A stretch of DNA of 64,000 nucleotides, from assembly GCA_964542915.1 (NCBI GenBank), contig CAZIVP010000010.1, forward strand, positions 62,001-126,000, written 5' to 3'. Below are positions 15,742 through 24,376 of the stretch, piece after piece (the first letter of the stretch is position 1; every line of letters starts with the position of its first letter). A program made the translations under genes and the position numbers. This DNA is from CAZIVP01 sp964542915 (GTDB lineage: Bacteria > Calditrichota > Calditrichia > Calditrichales > Calditrichaceae). The notes beneath the pieces were generated by a model. That model saw only the letters and a program-made list of their open reading frames with translations, made no database searches and was not told where the DNA came from.

Positions 15742-17160
15742 ATGCACCCATTGTTTGATTTGGGATTTAGCCGAAGCGAGAAAGAGCTGGTATTACAGGA
15801 TATTCCGGTGCAGGGAAAAATTCCGGAATGGCTAGACGGTTCATTTATCCGCAATGGTCCGGGAACGTTTCACGTGGGCGAAGAGACCTACCGGCACTGG
15901 TTTGACGGCCTGGCTATGCTGCACAAGTTTTCGTTTCGCAACGGCAGGGTTGCTTACGCCAATCGCTTTCTCAGAACCAAAGCGTATAATGAAGCGATGG
16001 AAACGGGCCGGATCGCCTATTCCGAATTCGCCACCGATCCCTGTCGATCCATGTTTGGCAAACTGACCGCGGTTTTTAATCAAAAGATTACGGACAGCGC
16101 CAAAGTAAATGTGACTCGCCTTGATGAAAAATATCTGGCACTGGGCGAGACAGCCATGCAAATCGAGTTCGATCCCGAAACGCTTGAAACGCTTGGCACA
16201 TACCAGTATGAATCGAAATATAAACAGCATGTTACGACGGTCCATCCGCAGTTTGATTTTGAACACGGCCAGGTGTACCAGCATGTAACACGTTTCAGTC
16301 GTGTTTCCCATTACCGGTTAATGCGCGTAAAAGGCAACGGCAAAAATGAGCTGGTGGGCGAGATACCGGTAACCCGACCGGCTTACCTTCACAGTTTCGG
16401 GATGAGTCCGCGTTATCTTATCATCGCCGAATTTCCTCTGACGGTTTATCCCTTAACTTTGCTTTTTCAGCGCAAACCCTTTATTGAAAATTACAAATGG
16501 AAACCGAAAGACGGTACCACCTTTTATGTGATGGATAAAGAGAGCGGCGCGTTAGTGCAAACGTTCAAGAGCGAAGCGTTTTTTGCTTTTCATCATATCA
16601 ATGCCTTTGAACGCGGCGACGAAATCATTTTGGATATCGATGCATACGACAACGCCGATATCATCCATTCCTTCTATTTAAACCGCCTGAGCAACGCTAA
16701 CCTGCAATTACCGTTCGGGCAATTGCGGCGCTATCGTCTGAATATGAAAAATCAGACGGTGCAATACGAAACGATTAATGAGCACTGCCTGGAAATGCCC
16801 CGCTTCAACCATGCGCATTTTAATATGGACGGCAACTATCGCTATGTGTATGGCCTGGGTGTGAAGCCGCAACAGCCGAAAGGGTTTTACAACCAATTAA
16901 TCAAAATCGATATTCAAACCCGGAATAGCTACCACTGGTTTGCGGCAAATCAATATCCGAGCGAACCTGTTTTCGTGCCCGCACCGGATAGCAAAAGTGA
17001 GGACGACGGCATCCTTTTGAGCATCGTTTTGGATACGGACCGGAAAAATTCGTATTTGTTAATTCTGGATGCCGCGACGATGGAGGAAATAGCAAGAGCG
17101 GTGGTGGATCAGCCGATTCTGATCGGTTACCACGGGCAACACTTCCCGGAAGTAAAATAA
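15742..17160 (+). CDS. Carotenoid cleavage oxygenase (RPE65/CCD family)
   Basis: A 472-residue beta-propeller oxygenase. The N-terminal block GSFIRNGPGTFHVG and HWFDGLAMLHKF is typical of the family. The four iron-binding histidines can be placed at H168 (TTVHP), H217 (YLHSFG), H284 (FHHINAF) and H464 (YHGQH), with spacings close to those of the cyanobacterial apocarotenoid oxygenase. The family cleaves a carotenoid double bond with O2 to give apocarotenals such as retinal. Co-transcribed with crtI (17-bp gap, AAAGGG site), it could make retinal or an apocarotenoid pigment. The cleaved bond is unknown. Confidence 0.9.
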   Translation: MHPLFDLGFSRSEKELVLQDIPVQGKIPEWLDGSFIRNGPGTFHVGEETYRHWFDGLAMLHKFSFRNGRVAYANRFLRTKAYNEAMETGRIAYSEFATDPCRSMFGKLTAVFNQKITDSAKVNVTRLDEKYLALGETAMQIEFDPETLETLGTYQYESKYKQHVTTVHPQFDFEHGQVYQHVTRFSRVSHYRLMRVKGNGKNELVGEIPVTRPAYLHSFGMSPRYLIIAEFPLTVYPLTLLFQRKPFIENYKWKPKDGTTFYVMDKESGALVQTFKSEAFFAFHHINAFERGDEIILDIDAYDNADIIHSFYLNRLSNANLQLPFGQLRRYRLNMKNQTVQYETINEHCLEMPRFNHAHFNMDGNYRYVYGLGVKPQQPKGFYNQLIKIDIQTRNSYHWFAANQYPSEPVFVPAPDSKSEDDGILLSIVLDTDRKNSYLLILDAATMEEIARAVVDQPILIGYHGQHFPEVK

Positions 17161-17226
17161 AAGCGCGTCGCGTTTGAATCGTGTGTCAAAATTCTAAAAT
17201 TTGCCATAAACAAGAGGGGGAATACA

Positions 17227-17613
17227 ATGGCTGCACATGTAAAGATGCCCGCCGGAAGTATCGGTTGGATTGATTTAACAGTGCCGGATGCGGAAAGCAT
17301 CAGCGATTTCTACGAAAAAGTGGCGGGCTGGCGGAAAGAAGCCGTAAAGATGGATGATTACCAGGATTACAATATGAAACGTTCGGACGGCGCCGTTACT
17401 TCCGGTATTTGCCATGCCCGCGGCGGTAACGCAAGTATGCCGGCTCAATGGATGATCTACATCGTTGTGGATGATATCGATGCCAGCATGAAGGCCTGCA
17501 CCGATGGAGGAGGCGCCATTGTGGAGGATACCTACCATACCGGTTCGGAAGGGCGCTATTGCGTGATAAGGGATCCGGCCGGGGCGGTATGCGCATTGTA
17601 CGAACCGGCTTAA
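17227..17613 (+). CDS. VOC-family (glyoxalase-like) protein
   Basis: A 128-residue vicinal-oxygen-chelate protein. It has the paired beta-alpha-beta-beta-beta modules: GWIDLTVPDAESISDFYEKVAGW in the first half and IYIVVDDIDASMKACTDGGG, then YCVIRDPAGAVCALYEP, in the second. VOC proteins include glyoxalases, dioxygenases and antibiotic-binding proteins; nothing here fixes the substrate. It follows the carotenoid oxygenase by 66 bp with an AGAGGGGG site and may belong to that operon. Confidence 0.8.
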   Translation: MAAHVKMPAGSIGWIDLTVPDAESISDFYEKVAGWRKEAVKMDDYQDYNMKRSDGAVTSGICHARGGNASMPAQWMIYIVVDDIDASMKACTDGGGAIVEDTYHTGSEGRYCVIRDPAGAVCALYEPA

Positions 17614-17757
17614 CCCATGTATCGCTTCTGTATTCTGTACTGACCGGGTTTTTGGCGATAAAGATACCTGGCACTGTTAATGAAGTTTATTACATGTCTT
17701 TCATTCCATGGCGCCACACCCTAAATTACGGGGTAATTTTTCTTGAAAGGAGCTGCT

Positions 17758-19416
17758 ATGCGAATGTCCCTTTTGTTGGTTATAGGTATGCTTGTCGTCG
17801 TCTCCGGTGTATTGCCGCTCCATGCCGGTGATTCACTACTGATACGTTCGCAGGATGTGGAGGGAGCGGAACGAGTAATCGGTATTCCGTTAAACAAAAC
17901 CGAGCGCGATTCGTTATTGCCGGATCTGAATGAGCATCTGAAATCGTATCAAGCGTTAAGAGCATTCTCGTTGCATAACCAGGATCGACCGGCCTTGTTT
18001 TTCAATCCCATTCCGTCGCATTATTCCGTACCACAGGGCAAAAGTGAACTACGGTTAAGCCAACCCCGGCAGGAACAGATGCCTGCAAATATGGAAGAAC
18101 TGGCCTTTTACAGCGTCCGTGACCTGAGTTATCTTCTCCGGACCGGCCAGATCACTTCTCTGGAATTAACCCGTTTTTTTCTGGATCGTTTAAAACAATA
18201 CGATGACAGTTTGCATTGTGTTATTACGCTTACGGAAGAACGCGCCCTGCGGGAGGCGCGCCATGCGGATGCGGAGATTGACGCCGGTCGTTATCGCGGA
18301 CCATTGCACGGCATACCTTACGGCGCAAAAGATTTATTGGCCGCAAAGGGTTATAAAACGACCTGGGGCGCCATGCCGTATAAAAATCAGGTAATTAATA
18401 AAGATGCGGCTGTGATTCAAAAGCTGAGCAAGGCAGGCGCCGTGCTGGTTGCGAAGTTATCGCTGGGCGCTCTGGCCTGGGGGGATGTTTGGTACGAGGC
18501 AAAAACCCGAAATCCATGGAAATTGGAACAGGGTTCCAGCGGCTCTTCGGCTGGCTCCGCTGCTGCGACGGCCGCGGGTTTGGTACCGTTTGCCATCGGA
18601 TCGGAAACGTGGGGGTCGATTGTATCGCCTTCGACACGCTGCGGTGCCACCGGTTTGCGCCCCACATTCGGACGGGTCAGTCGCGACGGCGCCATGGCTC
18701 TGAGTTGGTCGATGGATAAGCTGGGTCCCATTTGCCGCAGCGTCGAAGATTGCGCCATCGTGTTCAATGCCATCTACGGCAGCGCCGGCGACGACCGGAG
18801 CATGATCGACGCGTCTTTCAGGTATCCGGATGAAACGGAATTGAGCAATCTGCGCGTCGGCTACCTGAAATCAGCGTTCGAAGACGATTACGATGATAAA
18901 GAACACGATTGGCAAACGCTGCAAACGTTGCGGGATATGGGTGTTGAATTGATTCCCGTAACCCTGCCCGATCTGCCAGTGGAAGCGCTTGCCTTTATCC
19001 TTAGTGCAGAAGCTGCAGCGGCGTTCGATACGCTAACGCGTTCCGGTAATGATGATTTAATGGTGCGACAGGTACGTAATGCCTGGCCCAATGTGTTCCG
19101 TGCAGCCCGGTTTATTCCGGCGGTGGAATATATTCAGGCTAACCGTATACGCTATCAATTGATCGAGGCCATGCACGATATTTTTAAGAAGGTCGATCTC
19201 TACGTGGCGCCTTCGTTTGGGGGCAATAATCTATTGCTGACCAATTTGACCGGCCATCCCTGCGTTGTGGCGCCCAATGGATTTCGGGAAGACGGAACGC
19301 CGACCAGCATCAGTTTTACAGGCAATCTGTTCAGGGAAGGGCAGCTGTTAACGTTTGCCGCCGCCTGGCAGCGTGCAACTGCGTTCCATCAGAAACACCC
19401 GCCATTGTTCAGGTAA
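17758..19416 (+). CDS. Secreted amidase (amidase-signature family)
   Basis: A 552-residue amidase with a signal peptide (MRMSLLLVIGMLVVVSGVLP). The Ser-cisSer-Lys triad is recognisable: Lys in GIPYGAKDLL (K191), cis-Ser in QGSSGSSAGSAAA (about S263) and nucleophile Ser in GSETWGSIVSPS (about S287). The family hydrolyses amides. The ATG at 17758 is chosen because AAAGGAG lies 5 nt upstream; a TTG at 17743 would put the Shine-Dalgarno inside the gene. It is 144 bp after the VOC gene. A GatA role is unlikely because of the export signal and the lack of gatB/gatC. Confidence 0.85.
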   Translation: MRMSLLLVIGMLVVVSGVLPLHAGDSLLIRSQDVEGAERVIGIPLNKTERDSLLPDLNEHLKSYQALRAFSLHNQDRPALFFNPIPSHYSVPQGKSELRLSQPRQEQMPANMEELAFYSVRDLSYLLRTGQITSLELTRFFLDRLKQYDDSLHCVITLTEERALREARHADAEIDAGRYRGPLHGIPYGAKDLLAAKGYKTTWGAMPYKNQVINKDAAVIQKLSKAGAVLVAKLSLGALAWGDVWYEAKTRNPWKLEQGSSGSSAGSAAATAAGLVPFAIGSETWGSIVSPSTRCGATGLRPTFGRVSRDGAMALSWSMDKLGPICRSVEDCAIVFNAIYGSAGDDRSMIDASFRYPDETELSNLRVGYLKSAFEDDYDDKEHDWQTLQTLRDMGVELIPVTLPDLPVEALAFILSAEAAAAFDTLTRSGNDDLMVRQVRNAWPNVFRAARFIPAVEYIQANRIRYQLIEAMHDIFKKVDLYVAPSFGGNNLLLTNLTGHPCVVAPNGFREDGTPTSISFTGNLFREGQLLTFAAAWQRATAFHQKHPPLFR

Positions 19417-19545
19417 GAGCACCAACCACGCATATTTGAATGCGGGACGATTCTGTTTGCTTTCGTTTTAATGCGTCCGGAAAAGCGGGGGCGTTATTGA
19501 CATATTAGAGTTGGTAAGAGATCGTCTGAATCAAAACGGAGCGCG

Positions 19546-20238
19546 ATGAAATTACTTCTCGTGGAAGATAACCAGGCTTTAGCCGGTGATATCGAACACT
19601 ATTTAAAGGGACAGGGATTTGTTGTTGAAACAACCTCTTCGTTTTCCGAAGCCAGCGAAAACCTGGCGCTGTACCAGTATGATCTGGCGATTATTGATCT
19701 GGGCTTACCGGACGGCAGCGGTCTGGAGCTGGTGCGGGAAATGCGGGCGCAACGGAACGAAGCCGGCATTTTAATCCTGACGGCTAAAGATGCGGTGGAA
19801 CAAAAGGTGAACGCCTTAAATAGCGGTGCCGATGATTATATGACCAAACCCTTTCACAAGGCGGAGCTGAATGCCCGCATCCACTCGATTCTGCGTCGTA
19901 ATAAATTCAACCGTAATAACTGGCTGCATGCCGGCGACATCAAAATCGATCTTCTGGCTTCTCAGGCTTATGTGAACGACGCCGCACTGAATCTAACCAA
20001 AAAGGAGTTCGATCTCCTCTTGTATTTTATGCAAAACACCGACCGTATGCTAACCAAAGAAAACATCGCTGAACATCTGTGGGGCGATCACATTGATCAG
20101 GTGGATCGTTTTGATTTTATCTATAACCATATAAAAAACCTTCGAAAGAAAATCGCCCGGGCCGGCGGCGGTCATTATATCCATGCCATGTACGGAATGG
20201 GTTATAAATTTAGTGTGCACCCCAAACAACCGGATTAA
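19546..20238 (+). CDS. Two-component response regulator, OmpR/PhoB family
   Basis: A 230-residue regulator. The receiver domain (1-120) has the acidic pair E7/D8, phospho-acceptor D51 in IIDLGLPDGSG, a switch Thr in LTAKD and a Lys in TKPFHK. The winged-helix DNA-binding domain follows (about 125-225; LTKKEFDLLLYFMQN, YNHIKNLRKKIARAGG, YGMGYKF). It is 2 bp from the sensor kinase and is therefore one unit with it. The downstream porin gene, 234 bp after the kinase, is a plausible target. Confidence 0.92.
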   Translation: MKLLLVEDNQALAGDIEHYLKGQGFVVETTSSFSEASENLALYQYDLAIIDLGLPDGSGLELVREMRAQRNEAGILILTAKDAVEQKVNALNSGADDYMTKPFHKAELNARIHSILRRNKFNRNNWLHAGDIKIDLLASQAYVNDAALNLTKKEFDLLLYFMQNTDRMLTKENIAEHLWGDHIDQVDRFDFIYNHIKNLRKKIARAGGGHYIHAMYGMGYKFSVHPKQPD

Positions 20239-20240
20239 CC

Positions 20241-21527
20241 ATGCAGAAAAAACGCGTCATTAAATTATTAACCAAAACCACGTTTATTTATCTTATATTT
20301 ACGTTTATCGCTTTCTTCAGCAGCGCGGTATTTCTAACCAACGAGACCGATGAATTTATCGAGGGCCGTTTGGAAAACCGCTTCCGGCGCTACGCCCGTC
20401 ATATCGAACATCATATTCAGGCTGGTAAAGGCATCGACCGCTTACCCCCGAGTGTACGGATTTGGAGGCTTGCCTCGCCGGCCGATCCTTCGGCATATCC
20501 CGCGTATTCCGATACCCTGATTTACAATGCCGAAATGGATGAATTGCAGCGTTTTCGTAAAAAGACGATTCTCCTGAACATTGAGGGTCATTTTTACAGG
20601 GTGGAAATGGTCAAAGCGGTGGAGGATTTTCTGCGATTGCGTGACGACATTTTCGGATCATTGATACCCGCGTTTATATTGCTCGCTCTGGGCATCGTAT
20701 TGTTCAATTACTTACTCTCCGGTTACTTTTTCCGGCCATTCAACAAGATACTGGATGTAATGAAAACCTATAAAGTCGGTCGGAATAAAACGGTCAGCCG
20801 CGTACCAACCAGTACCGCCGAATTCCATAGAATGCAGGAACTGTTTCATAAAATGATCGACCGGATCGAATACGACTATCGTCATCTCAAAGAGTACACG
20901 GAAAATATGGCCCACGAAATGCAAACCCCGCTATCGATTGTTCGCAGCAAAGTCGAAATTTTAATGGCCGACGATGCCTTAATGCCAAAACATGCCCAGA
21001 CGGTGAAAACGATCTATGATGAAACCAATCATCTTTCAAAACTCAGCCAGACGCTCAATTTGATTACCCGCATCGAAAACGGCGAGTTCAGCAATTTCAA
21101 AGAGATCAAAACAAAGGATGTGATTGAAAAGCATGTCTCGGCTGTGCGCGAGCTGGCCCATTTAAAATTGCTCTCCATTGAAACCGATTTGTCTGAGAAC
21201 CATTATTTTTATATGGATCCATTTCTGCTGGATATGGCGCTTAAGAATTTATTACGCAACGCCATCAATTACGGGCAGACTGAGGGACCGGTTCGTATTT
21301 GCACAAATAGCGATCAATTGTCGATAAGCAATTACGGGCCTCCGCTGGATATTCCCGAAGAGAAAATGTTCGAACGTTTTTATCGAAAAACAAACCGACA
21401 AAAATCGACCGGGCTGGGGCTGTCGCTGGTTAAAAAAGTGTGTGATGTGAGTCTTCTGAATTTGGAATACCGCTATCATGACGGACAACATTTCTTTTAT
21501 ATTCGTCCGGGTACCGGAAACGGTTGA
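20241..21527 (+). CDS. Two-component sensor histidine kinase
   Basis: A 428-residue inner-membrane kinase. There are two membrane helices (about 14-34 and 140-160) flanking a periplasmic sensor of about 105 residues with no recognised ligand domain. The dimerisation H-box is NMAHEMQTPLSIV (H225), the N-box is MALKNLLRNAINYG, and the ATP lid carries STGLGLSLVKKV. It should phosphorylate the adjacent response regulator. The ATP-binding domain is compact, as in several Bacteroidota kinases. Confidence 0.9.
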   Translation: MQKKRVIKLLTKTTFIYLIFTFIAFFSSAVFLTNETDEFIEGRLENRFRRYARHIEHHIQAGKGIDRLPPSVRIWRLASPADPSAYPAYSDTLIYNAEMDELQRFRKKTILLNIEGHFYRVEMVKAVEDFLRLRDDIFGSLIPAFILLALGIVLFNYLLSGYFFRPFNKILDVMKTYKVGRNKTVSRVPTSTAEFHRMQELFHKMIDRIEYDYRHLKEYTENMAHEMQTPLSIVRSKVEILMADDALMPKHAQTVKTIYDETNHLSKLSQTLNLITRIENGEFSNFKEIKTKDVIEKHVSAVRELAHLKLLSIETDLSENHYFYMDPFLLDMALKNLLRNAINYGQTEGPVRICTNSDQLSISNYGPPLDIPEEKMFERFYRKTNRQKSTGLGLSLVKKVCDVSLLNLEYRYHDGQHFFYIRPGTGNG

Positions 21528-21680
21528 TCGAATGGGAACACAAAAACAATTTTTATGTTCTGGTCTTTCCTTCTTTCGTAACAGCTGAGCTATTGTCAAA
21601 TTTTACGTCTACCCTGCATTAAAGTTGAAATGAATTCTAAAATCATTTGCATTGATGGGGACCTCAATTTATATTGTTGA

Positions 21681-21698
21681 TGTTATATGCATATAACA
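21681..21698. promoter_or_regulatory. 18-bp perfect palindrome upstream of the porin operon
   Basis: TGTTATATGCATATAACA is a perfect inverted repeat. A TATAAT box follows at 21712-21717 with no good -35 hexamer at the right distance, so the palindrome occupies the place where a regulator would act. The porin ATG is 63 bp downstream of the palindrome. Which protein binds is unknown; the two-component regulator next door is one candidate, although OmpR-type sites are more often direct repeats. Confidence 0.5.
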
Positions 21699-21761
21699 AA
21701 AAGCAATAAAGTATAATATAAGCAATAGTAGTAAAACAATAACATGGTTACGGGAGGTTCA

Positions 21762-22841
21762 ATGTCAGCTCGGAAGATATTTCAAAATATACTATTCCTG
21801 ATGTTCATCGGGGCGATTCCCTTACAGGCTCAGGACACCTTTTTTCAACCCACAACCACCATCGGCGGATACGGAGAGTTGCATTATAATTATGCCAAGC
21901 CGGAAGGGAGCGAGGCGAGTAAAGTTCTTGATTTTCATCGTTTTATTATTTTCTATTCGCACGCCTGGTCGGAACAATGGTCTTTTAAATCCGAGGTAGA
22001 GCTGGAGCATAATCTGGTTGGCGACGGAGAAGGCGAACTGGAGCTGGAACAGGCCTATGTCGATTACCACCACAGCGCACGGTTTGGTTTTCGCGCAGGC
22101 GTTCTCCTGGCGTCGTCCGGCTTGCTTAACGAATTCCATGAACCGCCGCTTTTCCTAAGCGTGGAACGACCGACCTACAATAAATATATCATTCCCACCA
22201 CCTGGTTTGGCAACGGCGCCGGTATATACGGGCGCTTTGCCGGATTCGATTATCGGGTTAATATTATGGAAGGACTGGACGGCGACGCATTCAGTGCGTC
22301 CACTGGTATCCGCGGAGGTCGGGAAAAGGGCTATAAGGCCGATGCCGAGGCATTACTGTATAATGCTGCCGTTGATTACGTCGGTTATCCCGGTCTGCGT
22401 GTGGGCGTATCAATGGCCATGAACAATGCTGTTGTCGATAGCGTCGACGAAAATAACGCCATCAATTTACTGGAATTTCATGCCAAATATGAGGCCAATA
22501 ACATCCATGCCGTATTCGAATTCGGCAATCTTTCCTACGATAATGGCCCGATAGAGTCGGCCCGAGGATATTATTTCGATCTGGGTTACAACGTGGGCAG
22601 CTTTTTTGAGTGGCAAACGGAAGTGATTCCATGGTTCCGGTACAGCGATTATAATACCGCCGCTCAAACGGTGATGGGCGGAAATTCCGAGAAGGCCAAC
22701 CATCACTCCAAATGGCTTGTTGGTCTTGCTGTTAAACCGATTCGCGACGTCGTCTTTAAAGTTGATTACGGTGAAGATACCGTTGAACTGGGTGATAAAA
22801 GCACCACCCTGTTTAACCTGGGTGCCGGATACATGTTTTAG
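21762..22841 (+). CDS. Outer-membrane porin, phosphate-selective porin-like
   Basis: A 359-residue beta-barrel protein with a signal peptide (MSARKIFQNILFLMFIGAIPLQAQ). It has the look of OprO/OprP-type porins: IGGYGELHYNY at the start, LDFHRFIIFYSHAWSEQWSFKSEVELEH, ELEQAYVDY, the FRAGVLLASSGLLNEFHEPP region and a final aromatic residue (GAGYMF). The ATG at 21762 follows GGGAGG at 4 nt; an upstream ATG at 21744 precedes that site and is unlikely. The FMN-binding protein starts 8 bp after its stop, so the two are co-transcribed. The solute is unknown. Confidence 0.82.
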   Translation: MSARKIFQNILFLMFIGAIPLQAQDTFFQPTTTIGGYGELHYNYAKPEGSEASKVLDFHRFIIFYSHAWSEQWSFKSEVELEHNLVGDGEGELELEQAYVDYHHSARFGFRAGVLLASSGLLNEFHEPPLFLSVERPTYNKYIIPTTWFGNGAGIYGRFAGFDYRVNIMEGLDGDAFSASTGIRGGREKGYKADAEALLYNAAVDYVGYPGLRVGVSMAMNNAVVDSVDENNAINLLEFHAKYEANNIHAVFEFGNLSYDNGPIESARGYYFDLGYNVGSFFEWQTEVIPWFRYSDYNTAAQTVMGGNSEKANHHSKWLVGLAVKPIRDVVFKVDYGEDTVELGDKSTTLFNLGAGYMF

Positions 22842-22849
22842 GATGTGCT

Positions 22850-23422
22850 ATGGAAAAGTTGATTAAAATTTCTCTGATCTTGATTACGGCGTTTTCTCCG
22901 CTCCTTTTAAGGGGCGGAGAAATTCGCGATAAGGCGGAGACAACCATTCGTGCCGAATTTAATAAAAAGGTACGTCTGGAATTCCAAAAATTAGAATTAC
23001 CTCCCGGAGTAAAAACAGAGATCGAAAACGAGGTTAAGCAACGCTTCTTTATGAAGCAGGTGTATCTCTGGAAGGTTTTCAGAAACGACTCTCTGATTGC
23101 CTACGCTCTGCTGGACAATGTACGCGGGAAGTCGTTGCCCATTACCTTCATGGTTTTGTTTAACAATCGCGCCACGATTCATTCAAGCCACATCATAAAA
23201 TATCGCGAACCCGTCGGCGGCGCTGTGGGCAACCGGCGCTGGCAAGCACAATTCGAAGGCAAAAATGCGGAATCGGGTTATCAGGTGGGTAAACAAATCG
23301 ACGGCATCAGCGGTGCAACTATTTCGGTTCACGCCATAAGCAAAGGCGTACGTAAATTGGCATTACTGGCACAATATCTGGTCAGCGATACGCTGTTCTC
23401 GGTCACCGGCGGCACCGAATAG
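22850..23422 (+). CDS. Exported FMN-binding domain protein, covalently flavinylated type
   Basis: A 190-residue protein with a signal peptide or N-terminal anchor (1-22) and a C-terminal FMN-binding domain. The flavinylation motif DGISGAT (151-157) matches the D-x-x-S/T-G-A-T/S site whose last Thr (T157) is attached to FMN by ApbE. Such proteins carry electrons outside the cytoplasm. It is 8 bp after the porin and about 200 bp before a small membrane protein with paired His motifs. No apbE gene is in the window. Confidence 0.85.
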   Translation: MEKLIKISLILITAFSPLLLRGGEIRDKAETTIRAEFNKKVRLEFQKLELPPGVKTEIENEVKQRFFMKQVYLWKVFRNDSLIAYALLDNVRGKSLPITFMVLFNNRATIHSSHIIKYREPVGGAVGNRRWQAQFEGKNAESGYQVGKQIDGISGATISVHAISKGVRKLALLAQYLVSDTLFSVTGGTE

Positions 23423-23619
23423 CGCCAAATACGACGACTTGATAATATATTCATAGGCTTTAAGAACCCGTTGTTCATGGCCAGAAGAAATGTCTGCGTG
23501 CCGTTCTGGCATCCGGAAATAATTCATGAATAGAAATACGCTCTGTACCATTTTTATAATGCAGACGGAATGTATATCTGTGCTTTTAACGTTAACGTGG
23601 CATTGATTTAATTGAACGA

Positions 23620-24150
23620 GTGTGTTTGGTGATAGAATTATTCAAACTGCCTAAATTGTATAAACAGCTTCTCCTGGCGTTTTTGTTTTTACTGACCGCC
23701 GCGGTGTTGATCGGGTTGACCTATGTGTACCAAACCACCCACATGCATTCCAAAGGCATCGTAGAGCGTTACGCCGGCAGCAGCGCTGCTTCCGAAGACA
23801 ACTCCATGGAAGTGCCCGAACAGTATGCCAAGCCGGTCTCGGAGATGTTAATGACCACCCATAACCATCTGTTCGGTTTTTCATTAATTTTTTTAGCGGT
23901 CGGCGGCATTTTTGCGTTTAATTCCATTATAAAGGGGCGCTGGAAAGTGTTTCTGATCGTCGAACCGTTTTTTTCGACGTTCTTTACGTTTGCGTCCTTT
24001 TGGGGCATCCGCTATGTCCATACGGATTTTACTTATTTGACCGTTCCTATGGCCGTTCTTACCTACGGCGCTTATTTCGTGATGGCGGCAGTAATCGTAT
24101 TCGAATTGATGTTTAAGAAGAACCCACACGACTCGGATGAAAAACGATGA
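23620..24150 (+). CDS. Small four-helix membrane protein with TTHxH motifs
   Basis: A 176-residue protein with four predicted membrane helices (about 16-36, 85-104, 112-133 and 137-160). Two similar histidine motifs occur outside the helices: TTHMH (about 40-44) and TTHNH (about 80-84), and there is a further His in RYVHTD. I do not recognise a family. Given the FMN-binding protein upstream, a heme- or metal-binding electron carrier is conceivable but unproven. The start is a GTG at 23620 or GTG at 23629, neither with a strong ribosome-binding site. Confidence 0.7.
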   Translation: MCLVIELFKLPKLYKQLLLAFLFLLTAAVLIGLTYVYQTTHMHSKGIVERYAGSSAASEDNSMEVPEQYAKPVSEMLMTTHNHLFGFSLIFLAVGGIFAFNSIIKGRWKVFLIVEPFFSTFFTFASFWGIRYVHTDFTYLTVPMAVLTYGAYFVMAAVIVFELMFKKNPHDSDEKR

Positions 24151-24376
24151 CCCGATCAGCAAAATTACCAAAATCCGTGCATAAGTTGAGCGCATATCGG
24201 CTGCCCTCTGATTACAGATTTTTTAATGAGTCGATACCTCTATACCTTTTGTAAGCCGCGATATTAGTGATTCTGATTTTTCTTTTTCCTGGCAGTTGAA
24301 CGAAATCTACAAAATTTCTACAGATTTATTTTGTATCCTTGGTTTTTAAACCAAAACGAACGAAGACGAGGTATAT

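Noticed and set aside
15841..16311. 156-codon open frame on the minus strand
   Set aside because: Antisense to the carotenoid oxygenase; the oxygenase has all family motifs.
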